From Gavia stellata (taxonomy: Eukaryota; Chordata; Aves; Gaviiformes; Gaviidae), in assembly GCF_030936135.1 (NCBI RefSeq), contig NC_082598.1, forward strand, positions 9,552,687 to 9,616,686: a DNA stretch of 64,000 nucleotides. The letters run 5' to 3'. Shown here one piece after another: positions 13,701 to 26,886 of this stretch; positions within the stretch are counted from its first letter, which is position 1, and the number at the start of each line of letters is the position of its first letter. The position numbers and the translations under genes were made by a program. The notes beneath the pieces were generated by a model. It was not told the DNA's origin. It saw only the letters and a list, made by a program, of their open reading frames with translations, and searched no databases.

Positions 13701-14200
13701 ATAGGAGCAGTGAGAAGCACATCCCCGATACAGATAGCTCCTCTGTTAAATTTCGAGGCTCTGCATCAAACTAGAAGGTGCACAAACTTTTTAATAGAAC
13801 AAACTTGCATTTCTTTCATTAAGATGGGCATTCTTCCATCTTTTATTCTCATAGACAGCTGAACCAACATTTTAATAAACAAACAAACAAAATACCCTTC
13901 AGGTCCTCAGCAGTCACCCGGCACAGAAAGTGTCACTTGAACAGTTAAGGTTAAAAGTTGTAATGTACTGATTGTACTGATAATGAACCTAGTAATTAAA
14001 GTGTCAGGCTGCCTTAACTATGTGTGTCCATGTAAATAGCCAAACGGGAGTTATGACATGCAGTAACTTACTTTTACAAGCTGTTAATTCATGAGATCTT
14101 GTACTTCTATTTCTGCAGCTATGTTCCTCAAATCAGTTTAGTGATGCAAAGCATTAGTTTTAGATGAGTGAACTCAACCCTATATATTTTAAATGAGAGA

Positions 14201-14234
14201 AATTATTAATTATTGATTGATAATTATTAATTAG
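14201..14234. repeat. AT-rich imperfect inverted repeat with TAATTA cores
   Basis: AATTATTAATTAT is followed by a short TTGATTG-type spacer and an arm that nearly matches its reverse complement. The block contains several ATTA/TAAT homeodomain-type half sites. It could be a binding cluster or simple low-complexity DNA. Confidence 0.4.
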
Positions 14235-17200
14235 CCCAAAAAAGACTGAACACATGTGAAATATGTGAGCTAAGCTCATAGCAACAGTTTAGAACATGAA
14301 GGGATGCATCTTGCACTATATGGACTTTCAGGTTGTTTCATTACAGAAAACAAGCATAGATGTCTTTTAATTTCCACTAGATAGATCTGTCCAGATAATA
14401 CCTGTTCTCATTTCTATAACCAAAAGGTGGCAGCATATTGTCTGCTTTCCCTTTCCATCCATACTAGCTCTAAGCTCCTAAATAACCTTACTTGCTCAGT
14501 TTGTCAGAATGCCAGGAAGTCCAGAAGAATCATGCTGACTAAGGAACACTGATGAGATCTTATGTGAAATCAACTGTTTATCACCTTTAAATAGAAACAG
14601 GAATAGATCAAGGACTGGTGATTTATTCTGTTGTTTCAGTGACAGGCTGATTGACTTTTGGAAATGTGAAGATGGGTTAAATTTCAGCTCGGTGGTGTAA
14701 CTTCAGAAGGGACACCTACCTATAGAGCTTAAGGCTTTTATTAACAGTAATGATTGCTAAGAAGCCCAAGACAATAGTAACTGGCAGATACTATTGATCT
14801 GTCAGACTTTAACTCAGTTTTGTTCCTACTTAGGTACTTCTTGCTTTGGTAGCTAGACAAAAGGCCAGTGGGCATCCAAAGGAGTGGCAAAGGTAGGGCA
14901 AATACTTCATGCAGTGCAAATACCAGGGTGGAAAGGACATGAATATACCAGTTGAGTTTTGCTGCATGAGCGCATCAGTTCAGAGGCTTCTGGAAAGACG
15001 CCCAGAGACACCCATTTCCCATTTTGGCTGGTAAAGAGATCTGGAGGCTGAGGAAAGCATTCGGAAACATAACCTGCTCTCAGATCTGCAGGGGTACTGT
15101 ATACTTGGCATGATGCCACAAGTACTCAGGAAACATGACTGTTACAGAACACTGCAGTGTGTGTCCTTAACAACTCAGATCACCCACATGTATATCAAAC
15201 TGATTCCTGCTGTCTACTCTGGCTTCCCATACTCAAACCCAGAGTCTCAGTCATGATTTCCCAGCTGCGCCATGGCCTGGCCTGGGAACTGTAAATGATA
15301 CTGCTCAGGGGTGTTGGCCAGAGTTAACAGTACTGTTCCTGAGGCACTATGAAGCTTTTTATCACAAGGGTAAATAAAGTCTCTCAACTTGAGAAAGCAT
15401 CATACACTTAACTAAAAAAGCTCCCCAAACATCATATTCTCCCTCATAAGAGTAGAAGAGGAACAACAATACTTAAATGAAAATTTTACGTGATGTTAGC
15501 CCAGTACATGAATGTAAAGTACTAAAATATACACAGCAATGAGGCCATGTAAAAGCGCATATGGAGGATGATTTCCAGGCTTTAGGTTGGGTCTGTCATA
15601 AGTAGAGATAGATGCCTTTGAGGGAGGCTGGAGGATTTTGATGTGGTGGTTGTATCAAGATGCTCCTCAGCAGCACAGCAGCAGGTGGGTGGTTTGTTGT
15701 GCAGTATTTCTGTTGCTCTCTATTATGTGAGTAACTGCTTCTGGCCTGTCAGTGCCTTCAATTTGCCTTCCTATTTAATCTGTCCTCAGTTCAGTCACCT
15801 TTCTACAATGTCAGCTGGAGATGATAACCAACAAAAGGTGGCACACATGCTAAGCCCCAGCCACTGCAAGTCTGTTATGCAGGATGAAGGATGCCCTTTG
15901 CCAGTCACACTTGGTTTAATGTCTAGCATTGGAGACACAGCAAAAAGGGACTATAACTAATTTTCCTCTACGTACTTACAAATGCACAGGTGGGAAAATT
16001 CTCTGTGAATTGTCTTATATTTTACATGCTGTCAGCCAAGGAATGAGTTAATACAATTCAGCCATGCCAATATGAGCAGATTTCAAAGCTGCTTCTCTGT
16101 TGCTCCCTCCGTTTCCCACCTCTTGTTGAACAGCTGGTCTCTAGAAACAGAGGAAATATTTCTGTTTGGAGATTTCAAGATCGTCTTGAAAGGTAAAGGG
16201 CAGAGAGCACCTCAGTATGTTCTCTCCCTCCCTCAGTGTTAGTGCAGCTGGAAAATTGTCTGTATGACTAGTAAATCTCAGACCTTTTTAGACCTGGAAT
16301 AGACATTCAGCACAGGTTCTATTTTGAATGGGAATCTATTTTCCTCTATCCCTTATTTTAAAAGCATCTGTAGTTCACAGCTACGCTCAAAACTGACAAG
16401 TCTGCGTGTCAAATGGAAATGCCAACATAGTATGGTGTGACATGAACAGCGCCCAAACATTTTCTTATGGCTTTTTTTTTTGCTGGTGCAACAAAGGTAT
16501 TTTTTAACGTTTGTCTGTCTCAGATGAAGATGGGGTCTTAAGACTATATTTTCTTTGTTCTGGAGAGTTACCATTTCTGCTACCTTTATACCCTCCTCTT
16601 TTTCTCCAATGACATTTGCAATTTAACACTGGTTAAAAGATAGAAAAGCCAGAATTCACTGATTCAGAAACATCCCACACCACAATATCCAGTGTCTTTT
16701 CCACCTAGATAAAAAGTGCTAGCAAAACAGTAAAACCTGCATCAGATTTAAATGGCTGATCTCAAGATAAAAGGTGACTCATGGCATAATCAATCTTCAA
16801 AGATCATTTTTATGCAAAAGGTGACAGTTTAATCCTCTGTTAATTTCAGTGTTTCGAAAGAGGCAATTTTCAACTCCAGCTTGGAAGGAACTAATTGCCA
16901 AGTACAGCATTCTATAGCATGAAGATGGGATCTCTAAATATAGTGTATGCCTTTGCCCTCCAAGATACTTTTACGCTTAGAGCTAGGCCTAGTCCATAAA
17001 AAACCCCCTTGTTTTGGTACTTGCTATTAGTTAATGGGAAGCAGCAGGCTTTTTGAATAATCTAATGGCTCCTGACTGAGCCTAATTACAGCCTTTAAAA
17101 AAATATATCTGACACTTTCTCCAATAAATAAAATAGTTGAATAAGTGGAAACAGTCCAACTAATAAAAATAATTGATAGTAAACCAGCAAATATTTTCCT

Positions 17201-20200
17201 CTCTTTCAGAGTTTTTAAATTTCAGACTACATGTATGCTTTTATTTTATTTTTTTTTTTCAGCAAGCCTTAGGCAGAAAAGCAACTTTGCAGGTCTAAGT
17301 GATAATAATGAGAGGAGGCAGTCCTGAGGTTCAGGATAAAGAGGGCTACACTGCTGGTCTGGAAGTGCTTCATTTTTCTCTCCTCAAAAAGAGGGTATGT
17401 GTTCCTGCAGAAACCTGGCTGGAACCAGGTGATCCTGACTCTCAAGGAAACAATGTCCTGCAGCTGGCTGGCTAATGGGAGGTACTTTGCCTCTCTGGAA
17501 GGCAGCAGCTCTTGCTGGGCTCAGAACTCAATTTGAACCAGGAGCTGACAACTACTGCCTCTCACAAATGCCTCTCTAAAGAAGCTGTGGCTCCTGGCCC
17601 TGCACCAGCCCAACAGCATGCTGTCTGCCCACTTGCCATATTGGGTGTCCTGCATTGCTGATCTGTCTTCTAAATTGTGTGCAAAGCCCCTCTAGTAACA
17701 TCAATACAACAGGGCAGTGAATCAAAATGTGCACATCAAGGGAAAAATGTTGAATATTTCTAGCTTTAAAATTGCTGAACAGATGTTCTTTATTTTTTAC
17801 TCAAAACCATTCAAGTTTAAATTCAAAAACAGCTGAGCCAAGTGGGAGTGTGTCAGGGTCAAAAAACCCACTGGAACCAATGAGGAATGGTAGGCTTGTT
17901 TTGTTCTCACACCAGTGCATCAATTCTGTTTAAGGTGCTTTCTCTAAATTAACTTCTGTGCTGGGACAGTGTATGAAAAAATTAGCAATTGGAGAGGTTA
18001 AGTGAGGATCACAATAAAAGCTGTAATTCAGCTTTAACAACTCAGTATGCTGTAGCCACATTTATCTGCCATGTATAGTGCATGCTTTTTCAAACAGTGT
18101 AGAGAGCCCTAGTACCTCTTTGTCAAAAGGGTGCTTCATCTAATGTTACTTAAAAACCTTTCTTTGCCTCAACTATATTGTAAAGTTGACATAAATCCAC
18201 TAGAAGGTATTGGTTTTAAAACTTGAAAAATATTTACTTCAAATTGCTTATTAAAAAATCTCCCCATGTGACAACTACATGCCCTAGATGTGAACCCATT
18301 GCCCCGTAGTGAGTCAGGGTCATATTAGATTAGACAGTAATTCCTGAGAGGTGGCTGCTCATGTTAGCAAAATTAGCATATCACAAGTGCACCATTAGCA
18401 TAGACATTGCAGGAATTTTTGCTTTGAAAAATTGGATTTTTTAACCCTCGCATAATATCTTTTTTCTCCCTCCTGATGCAGTTTCCAGAATGTAGTGAGA
18501 AACTAAGTTAAAGATACCTGCTTTCTGAGGAGACAATGCTGCTTTCTGGGATAAAAATGCAGGATGCTTGCCCAGAGAAGATTCCTTGGCAAGAGAAAAG
18601 TATTTATGCAACTGAGAGCTCTGCCTTGTTACCTTCTTTCCTTTTTTGAGATGTGGAGATGAGAAGTAGTTTGTGCATTATCATAGATTCAAACATAGCA
18701 CTTAAAATAATGCAGGATGGTACTGTGGGCTGCCCACATTCCTGGGCAGGGCGGTCCTTTCTGTTGCAGACTCCTCATCCAGAAGCAATGAAGAGGAATA
18801 ACCAGGTGGTTACTGCCTTGTCTTTCCTATATCCCTAAAAATACATAGAAAGTTGTAGAAAAGTCAAGATGGGCCTCGGTGTGGAAAAGGTGGAGAACTT
18901 CTAGTGAGGGCCTTTTCAGCAGTCCTACGGCCTCCTGCTAATGGCTGAGGGTTCGACTTGGAGCCAGCTGTTATTTTTTGGGAGATGGATTGAGCACATT
19001 TTTCCTCGCAGCCCTACCCTGCCTATAACATTCCTTTTTAAAAAAATGTATATTTGTGTCTTACTGTCCCCAAATAGCTGATATGCACTGATTCAGCACA
19101 GTCCCACTACCCGTATTGATTTATTGTCTGATCTCAGGGAACCTACACCACTGACTATCTGCAGTATTTTGAGAGACTTCCACGCATGTTTGAAGTTCTC
19201 AAGGTGGTTACATGACTTTTAAAAACAGGAGTCTCTCTTTGTTTTACGTTTGGCTACATCTTTGTTTACAGTCTGCACTGCTTGGAGCTAGCCGTGTTAG
19301 GAGCAGAAAGCCAGCTGAGCTGATGCTAATTCTGGCAGATGGGACAAGCATGTAGTCATTCAGTGATGCTCCACGTTGCCCTTTACAAAGCACTGTATGA
19401 TCCGTTCTGGCATAGTATGCCAGACTATCAACTACAAAGGGATGAGAAGCCAATGTGTTTGCTCCAGCCATCTTTCTAGAGAACAGTAGCATTTTGGCAG
19501 AGGGATAAGGTGGTGGAGAGGTGCACAAACAACTATTTCTTTGGAGGGTCGCTAAACTGCACTGAGACAGCTGAGGGCCCAAACCAGGGGTCAGCATTCA
19601 CACACTGCAGCTGAGCATAGGATTGCAGGAGAACAACAAGGGCTGAGAGAACAAAGGATGTCAAATGGGGGACAAAGAACTAAGAGACAGAGATAGAGAG
19701 AATGAATAATTGTAGTAGAAGTTGTATAAGAGAGAAGAGGAGTATATGAAAGGAACAAGAGGCCAAGTAAGAAAGGGAAGAGCTTAGTTGACAGACACCG
19801 CTTTCCTTTTCTCTCAGCTGCCATACTGTCCTATGGACATCTCTAAGCACCCAGTAAAATATCTTCTGTGATTTCTTTTTCTCCTCAGTGTGAAAATTTG
19901 GCTGCACTGTAAATAACCTGCTCCCGCTTTTAAACATAAGCACTGTTTCATCTAGTAAAATTGTATAAGCATCTGTCCAACTCCCACACAGGCAGTGCTG
20001 AGTTTTGGAAGAAGTGTTCAGCTGTTTTGGCAGGCAGATTCACCTATTAGACAGACATGCTTAGGGCTTTCTGACAGTTCTGAGTTCCAGCATAACAGTG
20101 AAAATCCTGTTTTTCTTCATTTGCTGAGGTTTAAATTTCTAAAAACAGTAATCCACAAAAGTCATGGTAATGGGACATATCTAGAGAGTACCCCATACAA

Positions 20201-20882
20201 CGAAGTTGCATGATGGCATCCCATTCCTTATGATGTGTCACCCTGATGTCTACATCCCTTTAGCAACACTTTGTAGTTCATAGATCAGTTCTAGACCTTC
20301 AAAGTCAGGATATCTGTTTCTTCCTCAGAGTGCTGTGTATCACTATTAACATATTTGAGAGGGTCTAGAAAAAATTATTTGTTGTTCACCTCCAAATACA
20401 AACCATTCTTGTCCATCACAATTATACCAGTCTCGTCTGAGGACTTGAGAGGTTTAATAAAATGGATCTTTCCTCCACTTTTCCGGCTAAACTAGCCCTT
20501 CTTTTTCTCTCCCCTACCCAACCTACTTTCTTATCTCATACCACTTTTGCCTTGTGGCTGTGTTAACTTCAGCTCCCCACTTTTGTCTGCATCCTGCATG
20601 ACCGTGCTTACTCTTTTCTCTGCAAAAGGAAATCTCCCTTCAATTCGACCTGTATGTGGGGCTACTCCCCACATGTCCTTCAGCCTACTTGACAATTTTA
20701 TCATGATCTCCTTCTCATATCAGTAAATGAATTATAGATGAATCTTTGCCCTTCCATGGAGAGGGATGGGAGTACAAAGAGTTTTCTTTGTATGGATGGG
20801 CAGCTTATTATTTTTTGTCCATAAGAGGAAAATATTCCTTTTCCTGGCTTTTCAGTTTTCTAAGATTTTCTGCCATCTATTA

Positions 20883-21010
20883 ATCATAGAATCATAGGAT
20901 GGTTTGGGTTGGAAGGGACCTTTAAAGATCATCTAGTCCAGCCCCCCTGCCATGGGCGGGGACGTCTCTCCCTAGATCAGGTTGCTCAAAGCCTGATCCA
21001 GCCTGACATT
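20883..21010 (-). repeat. CR1 LINE 3'-end fragment
   Basis: Begins with two copies of an ATCATAGA-type tip, then GGTTTGGGTTGGAAGGGACC, AAAGATCATCTAGTCCAGCC and GGTTGCTCAAAGCCTGATCC. This is the reverse complement of an avian CR1 3' end, so the element lies on the minus strand and is 5'-truncated, as most CR1 copies are. It diverges little from the consensus I remember, so it is comparatively young. Confidence 0.92.
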
Positions 21011-24000
21011 AAAATAATATATATCCATCTGTTTTATAGTTTTTAAATACACCTATCATCATGGCATATTTGCTTCCCTTCTACGTCCTCATCCCCTTAG
21101 AATACACTTTTTTGCCTATGGTAGGGATTTTTGTTGCTTTTTAAGTGGGTAGATGTGAAGATTAGAAAGAGTTCAGGAAAGAAAGAAGCATTTCAGTGGA
21201 GCATCTCAGCATTTCAACCTCCTGGGAGGTTGCTGGTTATTGAAAGGCTTTTATTGAGAGGAAGATTTTTGCAGTATTTTCTAATTCTGGCCAGACTCTG
21301 GATTCACCATATTTCTTCCGAAGTTACTTGTGCAGGCAAATGCCCTCAGCAAGATTGATTTGTTCTCAGCTCTCTTAAAGTGCATTCTGCATAGTCTCAG
21401 AGCTGCGGAACTGCCATTGTGTTTCGTAAGATGAGTTTGATTATTACTGGAGCATGAGATACTTAACTGCCTTGTGTATTCTAACAGGTGTTGGAAGTGG
21501 ACAGCAAACGAACAGTCTTAAAGCAGAGCTACCATGCATTTGTCTGCTTAAAACTGGATGGGGATCTTGTACTAGCTAGAGACTAGATGCCATCTTTCTG
21601 CTTACATTCATGTGTTTTACAGCAGTGTGCAGTGAAAGCCAATAACATAACCAGGAGGACAAGTGCGGAAGAAAGCAAAGATATTTCCCGGAATGCTAGA
21701 AATGAAAGAATGCATTGCTTAGAAACCAAGACTGGATGTCAGAGTGTAGGAAGGCAGTCGCCTGTGGTGTGGGAAGTGCCCTACAGTGCATTTGGACAGC
21801 ACATTTGGCATTGGGGGTGCTAACACAGGTTGGCAGTAGTTGCTCCTGCTAACTGTAACTTAGTAAACGAGAAGACTAACATAGGATTCTTCATGCTTTT
21901 TCCTTCAGAAGAATAACCCAGTCTGTTGGCTTGAGGATTACACTTTTTTTGCCAACAGATAGAAAAAGTTCTTCAAGGAACAAATAACCCATTCTGCCCT
22001 GGTGGTCACCGTGTCTCCCTTCTAAAATGATAACCAGGTGATCTTGAGGACTATGGGGAATATAATTTGTTAATGAGTGTGTGTTAGAACTTGATCCCTG
22101 CCCAGATCAAGTTCTAGACCTCCTGAGGATGGGAGTCTGTCCCAGCTCTGATCACTGCTTCTTGACTCAGTCGCTTATGCTGTAATTAGCCATGCTTTTA
22201 GCAGTGGTGGTTCTGGTCTGTTTTCCAGCATCTCAGTCAAGATTGTGACCACTATACTGATACTTAAGGAATATTAATTGCTTATTTGTCACTGGCCACT
22301 GTCTAAAAACATCCCTGGATCACAAATGAGGAATTAATTCACAAGACATTTTGAAGGCACACATGACTAAGCTCATAGCTGGAAACTGTGCAGTCAGTTA
22401 GTGCAACGTCAGGATAGTACTGCACTAACCAGCTTGCAATTTGTAGCACTGTGACTGTAGAAAGGAGAAAAAAATTGTAAAAAGGAGAAGCCATATCTGT
22501 CAGCTTGTAAACATGAACTCAGGTTAAAGATGCTGTTTTCAAACATAAATGTATGCAGGTACATCCATCTTTAAGCCACTAAATCATAGAGATCTTAATG
22601 TCAGAATTATTATTAATGAGATCCAAGTATTGGTGTCATAAAAATCATCCTGGATCAATTGTCTAAGGTGACTAGCTGTGAAGGAGTTAATTCCTAGAGC
22701 AGGGAATAGATCTGGAGCCCCCTGACTGTGGGTCTTCTGGATTCTGAAGCTGAAGAGTCCTTATGCAGGCTTTGGATAATAAACATATTCTGGGAAAAAA
22801 AAGGGTCATTGATAAGGTTTCAATTTTAACAATCTCATTTCCTTTATTTTCCTCAGTTGCTGTTTTTCAAGGCAGCCTTCACAAGGAAACTGGCTAATGG
22901 TGCACTGCTTCTCGGCTATGAGATCTGCTCTTTACCTTTCTAGGCCACCCATGGTAGAAGAGGCCCCTGGACTCTGTAGGCTGGTTCTAGAATGGGAAGC
23001 TTGGAAGGATAGTTTGTTCCCCTCCTGTTCAAAGCCCATTCATGCATATTTGTATATTTGCTGCAAAGTACTCAAGACATCCCTGTGGACTTAGCAAACT
23101 AGTTAAAGTTGCAACTATTATGTACCTAGAAATAGCTCAAGCACAGCTTGGAACACAGCTTATTTCCCCAAAGACATGTATGCAGGAGGGTGGATAGGGA
23201 CAGTGCAAGCCAAGGATAGCTCAGCTAATGCTAACCCTTCCTGAATATTGCCATGGGATTTTTAAATGCTTCTCAATTCCCAGAGAGATGCTGAAAGATT
23301 TGACCTCAGTTTAGCATCTCATTCAAAAAGTAGTAAGTAGTTCTGACAGTGCAGGTCTCCCTGAGTGCTGTGTGGAAAATTCAGCCTTGGACATGAGCCC
23401 AATCTTAGTGTTGCACTGAAACTCAAGACTTTTGGAGCCTAGAATGATTTCAGATGAGCCATACTCTGACAGATAGGGACTGCAGGAATCAGAGTTACTG
23501 ACAAGGAAATTATTCCTAAAACTACTGGTGGGGAAAATGGAAGGAGGAACAATTTCAATTATTTGCTGCTACCAAGATATGCGAGACCTGTTCAGGGAAC
23601 AAAGGAAGGCTTCATTTCTTAATCTGGTCACTCTGACACTTCCTAAGAGCTTTAAATTGGAAGGAAAAGAATAAGAGGCTTGCACTATGAATAGCTCATA
23701 TATCAGAGTGTGGGACAAGGCGAGCAGCTTTAGGTAGTTTGACATTATTATTCATCACATCTGCCTGAAAGCCTCAATCAACACTCCAGCCTGGTGGTGC
23801 TGCGCCAACAAGTGCAAACACAGCCCCTGCCCTCAAGCATTCACAGCCTGGGATTGTGGCGGGATGACAAGGCGGGGACTCAGAGGGAGGTGTGAGGCAG
23901 CAAGATATTGGTATAACGAGCACATTTGCATACCATCAGCAGTCACAGCCAGCTTTCTCCCCAGGCTCTGCCAGGCAGCAGTGCTTTGTAGGATTCATGG

Positions 24001-26695
24001 CAGAGGTAAAGCTTAAAAGAGGATTTGATGGAAGACAAGATGGTACCTTGTGGGGAGATTTTTACCATGTTTTAGAGGGCAGGCTGTGAGAAAGCATAAA
24101 AGTGTCTGCAGGAGAAGTGACAGAATCTGTTATCTTTAGTGAGGGAAGAAAGTTTTCTGCTGTGACAGAGTATTAGATTTAAGAGCCAAGGAGAGACCAA
24201 GCATTGAAGAGGCTTAGAGGTAAAGGCTTGAGCTTTTCTCCCAATCCCACAGAAATATTTATAGTATCAAAACATGTGCTATCAAGATGAAAAATTGAAA
24301 TCTCAGGAACAGTGCTTTGATGCTTTTTAGCTCGTGGTGATCTCAAAAAAAGTCCATTGTGTTTGACTTCATTATAAAAAGAAACTATAAATTCTCTCTG
24401 CTTACCTCATGAATAATCCCCCAGGGCAGCTGGGGAGTCAGGATGTTCCAGCTTTCACCCAAATGTCACTTTTCACGCTCAGCCCGAGGTGACGCATAAC
24501 CACCACCGCAACTTTGGGCACACCAGTGAAATCACCACTGAGGGCTGTTGTGCAGGTGCTGTATAGTACCAGTTCTGGTCTGTACTTCCAGTTTTGGGGT
24601 GCCCTTGGACTAGCATCTGTACCACCCATGCTTTGTGCATGAGGAGAATAAGAGCAGGAAAGATTTTATTGGGGTTGTAATGTTCTGGTGGGGATGTGCC
24701 CCAATACACTTAACATAAGAGCTGCTTCCACTCTGCAATTCTATGAACTGAGCATGAAATATATTTTTACTCTGTTAAGCTTAAGTTTAAAAAGGAAATA
24801 ATTTTGAAGCAGAAAGACAGAAATTATCAATTTGAAAATTGTCAGAATAATTTTTTGAAAACATTTTTCAAATAAAAATATCCTAAAATGGGGTCTCTAC
24901 CTACTCTGTGGAAGATCTCCTCTTTGGTGAACTGATACTTTCCAGTTGAGAAAATATGAGCTTCAGTGAAGAGAAAAGCCGATGCTTAACACAGTACAGA
25001 GTGGGGAGAAGTGAATAAAGAGGAGATGTGGTTAAAATGCTAAAAAGGAAGTTGTTCCTTGCAGGACAAGTAGATTTAGGACAAGGCTAAAGAGGTCACA
25101 GTAGCTGGTATGAGATGCTTACAGGAAGGAATTTGGCAGCTGAGAATGTTAGAAATAGATTTTAAAAATTGTATTTAATGGAGTCAGAAGCCCATTGCAT
25201 ACGTCTAGAAGAATGAATCATTGATAACACCCAAGCTACTGGGGCTGGCTGCTTGGTGTTGCTGTTGTGGTAGAGAAAGGACAGGATTCATGAGAACAGG
25301 GTAAAATTTACTGGTAATGATCAGGAGCACAGGTTAAGAAAAAGCATATGTGTGTGTGTGTGTGTATGTGAATATCTGTGTTATTTATCAGGAAGAGAGG
25401 CCAAGGTGTGAGATTAGATGGCTCAGAATGATCATGAATAAAGTTCTGCATTTGTAGTTTGTGCATAGGCAGATACTTAATCAGACCAAATCCTGTATGG
25501 TTATCTCTGCAAGAACAATGCTACATCTTGTTTGCCCAAAAGAACAGTCTCTAAAAATTATTTTCCTCTTCTTTCTGTTTTTGTGATTTATAAGGATGGC
25601 AGTACCATAATTAATCCCCTCTTGACTCTGCTTGTGGATGCTGTAACTTCATATAGCAGCATAGTTACACACTGAACAACCTGAAATTTTAGTGTCTTAC
25701 TTAAAAAGTTGAATTAATGGGAGCAAACCATTCCCCTAGGGCTGTGCAGGAGAGACAGGTTATAGAGCATGTTGAAAAGAAAAACGTTAGCCAGCAATTT
25801 AGTCATAATTCTGAGAAGGAGTTTCTGTGTACCTGACCTTCCTGGACACTGAGTGTCCCCAACTTTCACCACGAAAGCATTTAAGATTGTGTCCCTATTG
25901 AACAAGCTAAAGCAAACACAGAGCATGGTCCCTTTGAAGTTCTGTGCATGCTTCTCAGTGTTGCGCCTGCCCTCAGCTCTGCTCATTCTCTCCGGAACAA
26001 GAACTGCTAGTGTCTAATTTGTGATGGGAAATGTGTTTTGGGGGGCAGATGGGACCCCTAAACTTAGCTTTGCTTTGACCAAAGCACTTTTATCATCTGC
26101 GCTTCATTATTGTATTGCATTCAGCACAAGCACCATCTGTTGTTCTGGAGTATAGCTTGTGAGGCATTGAAAGGGGATCCAAGGTGCAGGCTGGAAAAGG
26201 GGGGTGAACTTTACTCTGAGTTCGGACTCAAGTTCCCACTCAGAGTTTAAGTGCCTGCACTCCTGCAGCTGTTCCTGGCAGCCCTGAGACTGGGATCACA
26301 GGAACGCCCAGGAAAGCAGTCATGAGTAGTTATGACCCCTGTAACTGAGAACCGTTGAAATGGCAGATTGTGCACTGAACAATTCCTGGCCTTTACCAAA
26401 GTCTCACCTGTGACGTGTCCTGCAGTTTCTCAGTGCAATCCCATGGTTTTTCCTGATTTCCCCAAAAGCAGGTGTAATTTGTCATGGTTATTTTTAGGCA
26501 CCAGGGAAGCAAGTTGCTTGAATCAGGCACCACATCCAGCTGAGCAGACTTCAGGAAAACCATTCAGTAGACTTCAAGAGAGATGAATCAAATGGCCCAG
26601 TTTTAAAAACCTTACCCAGAGCAGGTAAGTCACTGCTGGAGCTTGCATGTCAAAGCAGAAACATCCTTCCTCCGACCTGGGAGACACAGCCTGTT
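21011..26695. other. Non-coding stretch upstream of gene A
   Basis: No recognisable gene. A TG dinucleotide run lies at 25349-25370. A strong donor (GCAG then GTAAGT, GT at 26625) is preceded by an acceptor-like TTTTTAG ending at 26497, which would bound a 127-base possible exon at 26498-26624 just before the gene A promoter block. No other structure stood out. Confidence 0.55.
25349..25370. repeat. TG dinucleotide microsatellite
   Basis: Eight uninterrupted TG units followed by TATGTG. This is a simple repeat with no gene nearby. Confidence 0.9.
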
Positions 26696-26810
26696 CCTCT
26701 TTAAATCTGTGCTATGTGCTGCAGTGCTCTGCATTGTTGCCATGGCAGAAATCTCCCCTTAGTAATAACCTCTTTCAGGGAAGGTTAAAAAGAGACAGTG
26801 CACATGCTCA
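26696..26810 (+). promoter_or_regulatory. Gene A promoter with RFX X-box, conserved in gene B
   Basis: Ordered landmarks are CCTCTTTAAATCT (26696-26708), the near-palindrome GTTGCCATGGCAG (26736-26748), CAGGGAAGG (26776-26784), a TATA-like TTAAAAA (26785-26791) and CATGCTCAGA (26803-26812). The same order and nearly the same spacing recur at gene B (49595-49712). GTTGCCATGGCAAC is the classic X-box bound by RFX factors, and this copy differs only at the end. A start site near TCA at 26808-26810 would lie about 25 bases after the TATA-like element. That placement is inferred, as there are no transcript data. Confidence 0.6.
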
Positions 26811-26886
26811 GAAATGCTGCGCTTGTTCCGTTAGCAGTTTGCAGCGGCCATTTCAAAGAGACCATCACAGACAAGAGAGAGATCAG
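26804..26886 (+). other. Gene A exon 1 (5' exon, 3' boundary supported)
   Basis: The donor (GATCAG then GTACTG) is matched at gene B exon 1 (GATCAG then GTACTT). The distance from the shared CATGCTCAGA motif to the donor is 84 bases here and 83 at gene B. The 5' end is not determinable and is placed at the conserved ATG only for convenience. From ATG 26804 the frame is open to the donor and, after splicing to 28865, runs in frame into the signal-peptide ATG. If the transcript starts upstream of 26804, a 34-residue N-terminal extension is therefore possible. Confidence 0.55.

Larger units (their letters stand above)
6996..20882. other. Long non-coding stretch
   Basis: About 14 kb with no recognisable protein gene. 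It holds a possible exon at 7589-7764, a TAAT-rich inverted repeat at 14201-14234, a short poly(A) run near 12170-12183 and a purine-rich tract at about 19620-19790. Acceptor-like sequences occur (for example before 11989 and 14119) but have no paired donors bounding a convincing exon. Open frames here are short, overlap on both strands and show no family I recognise. Confidence 0.55.
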
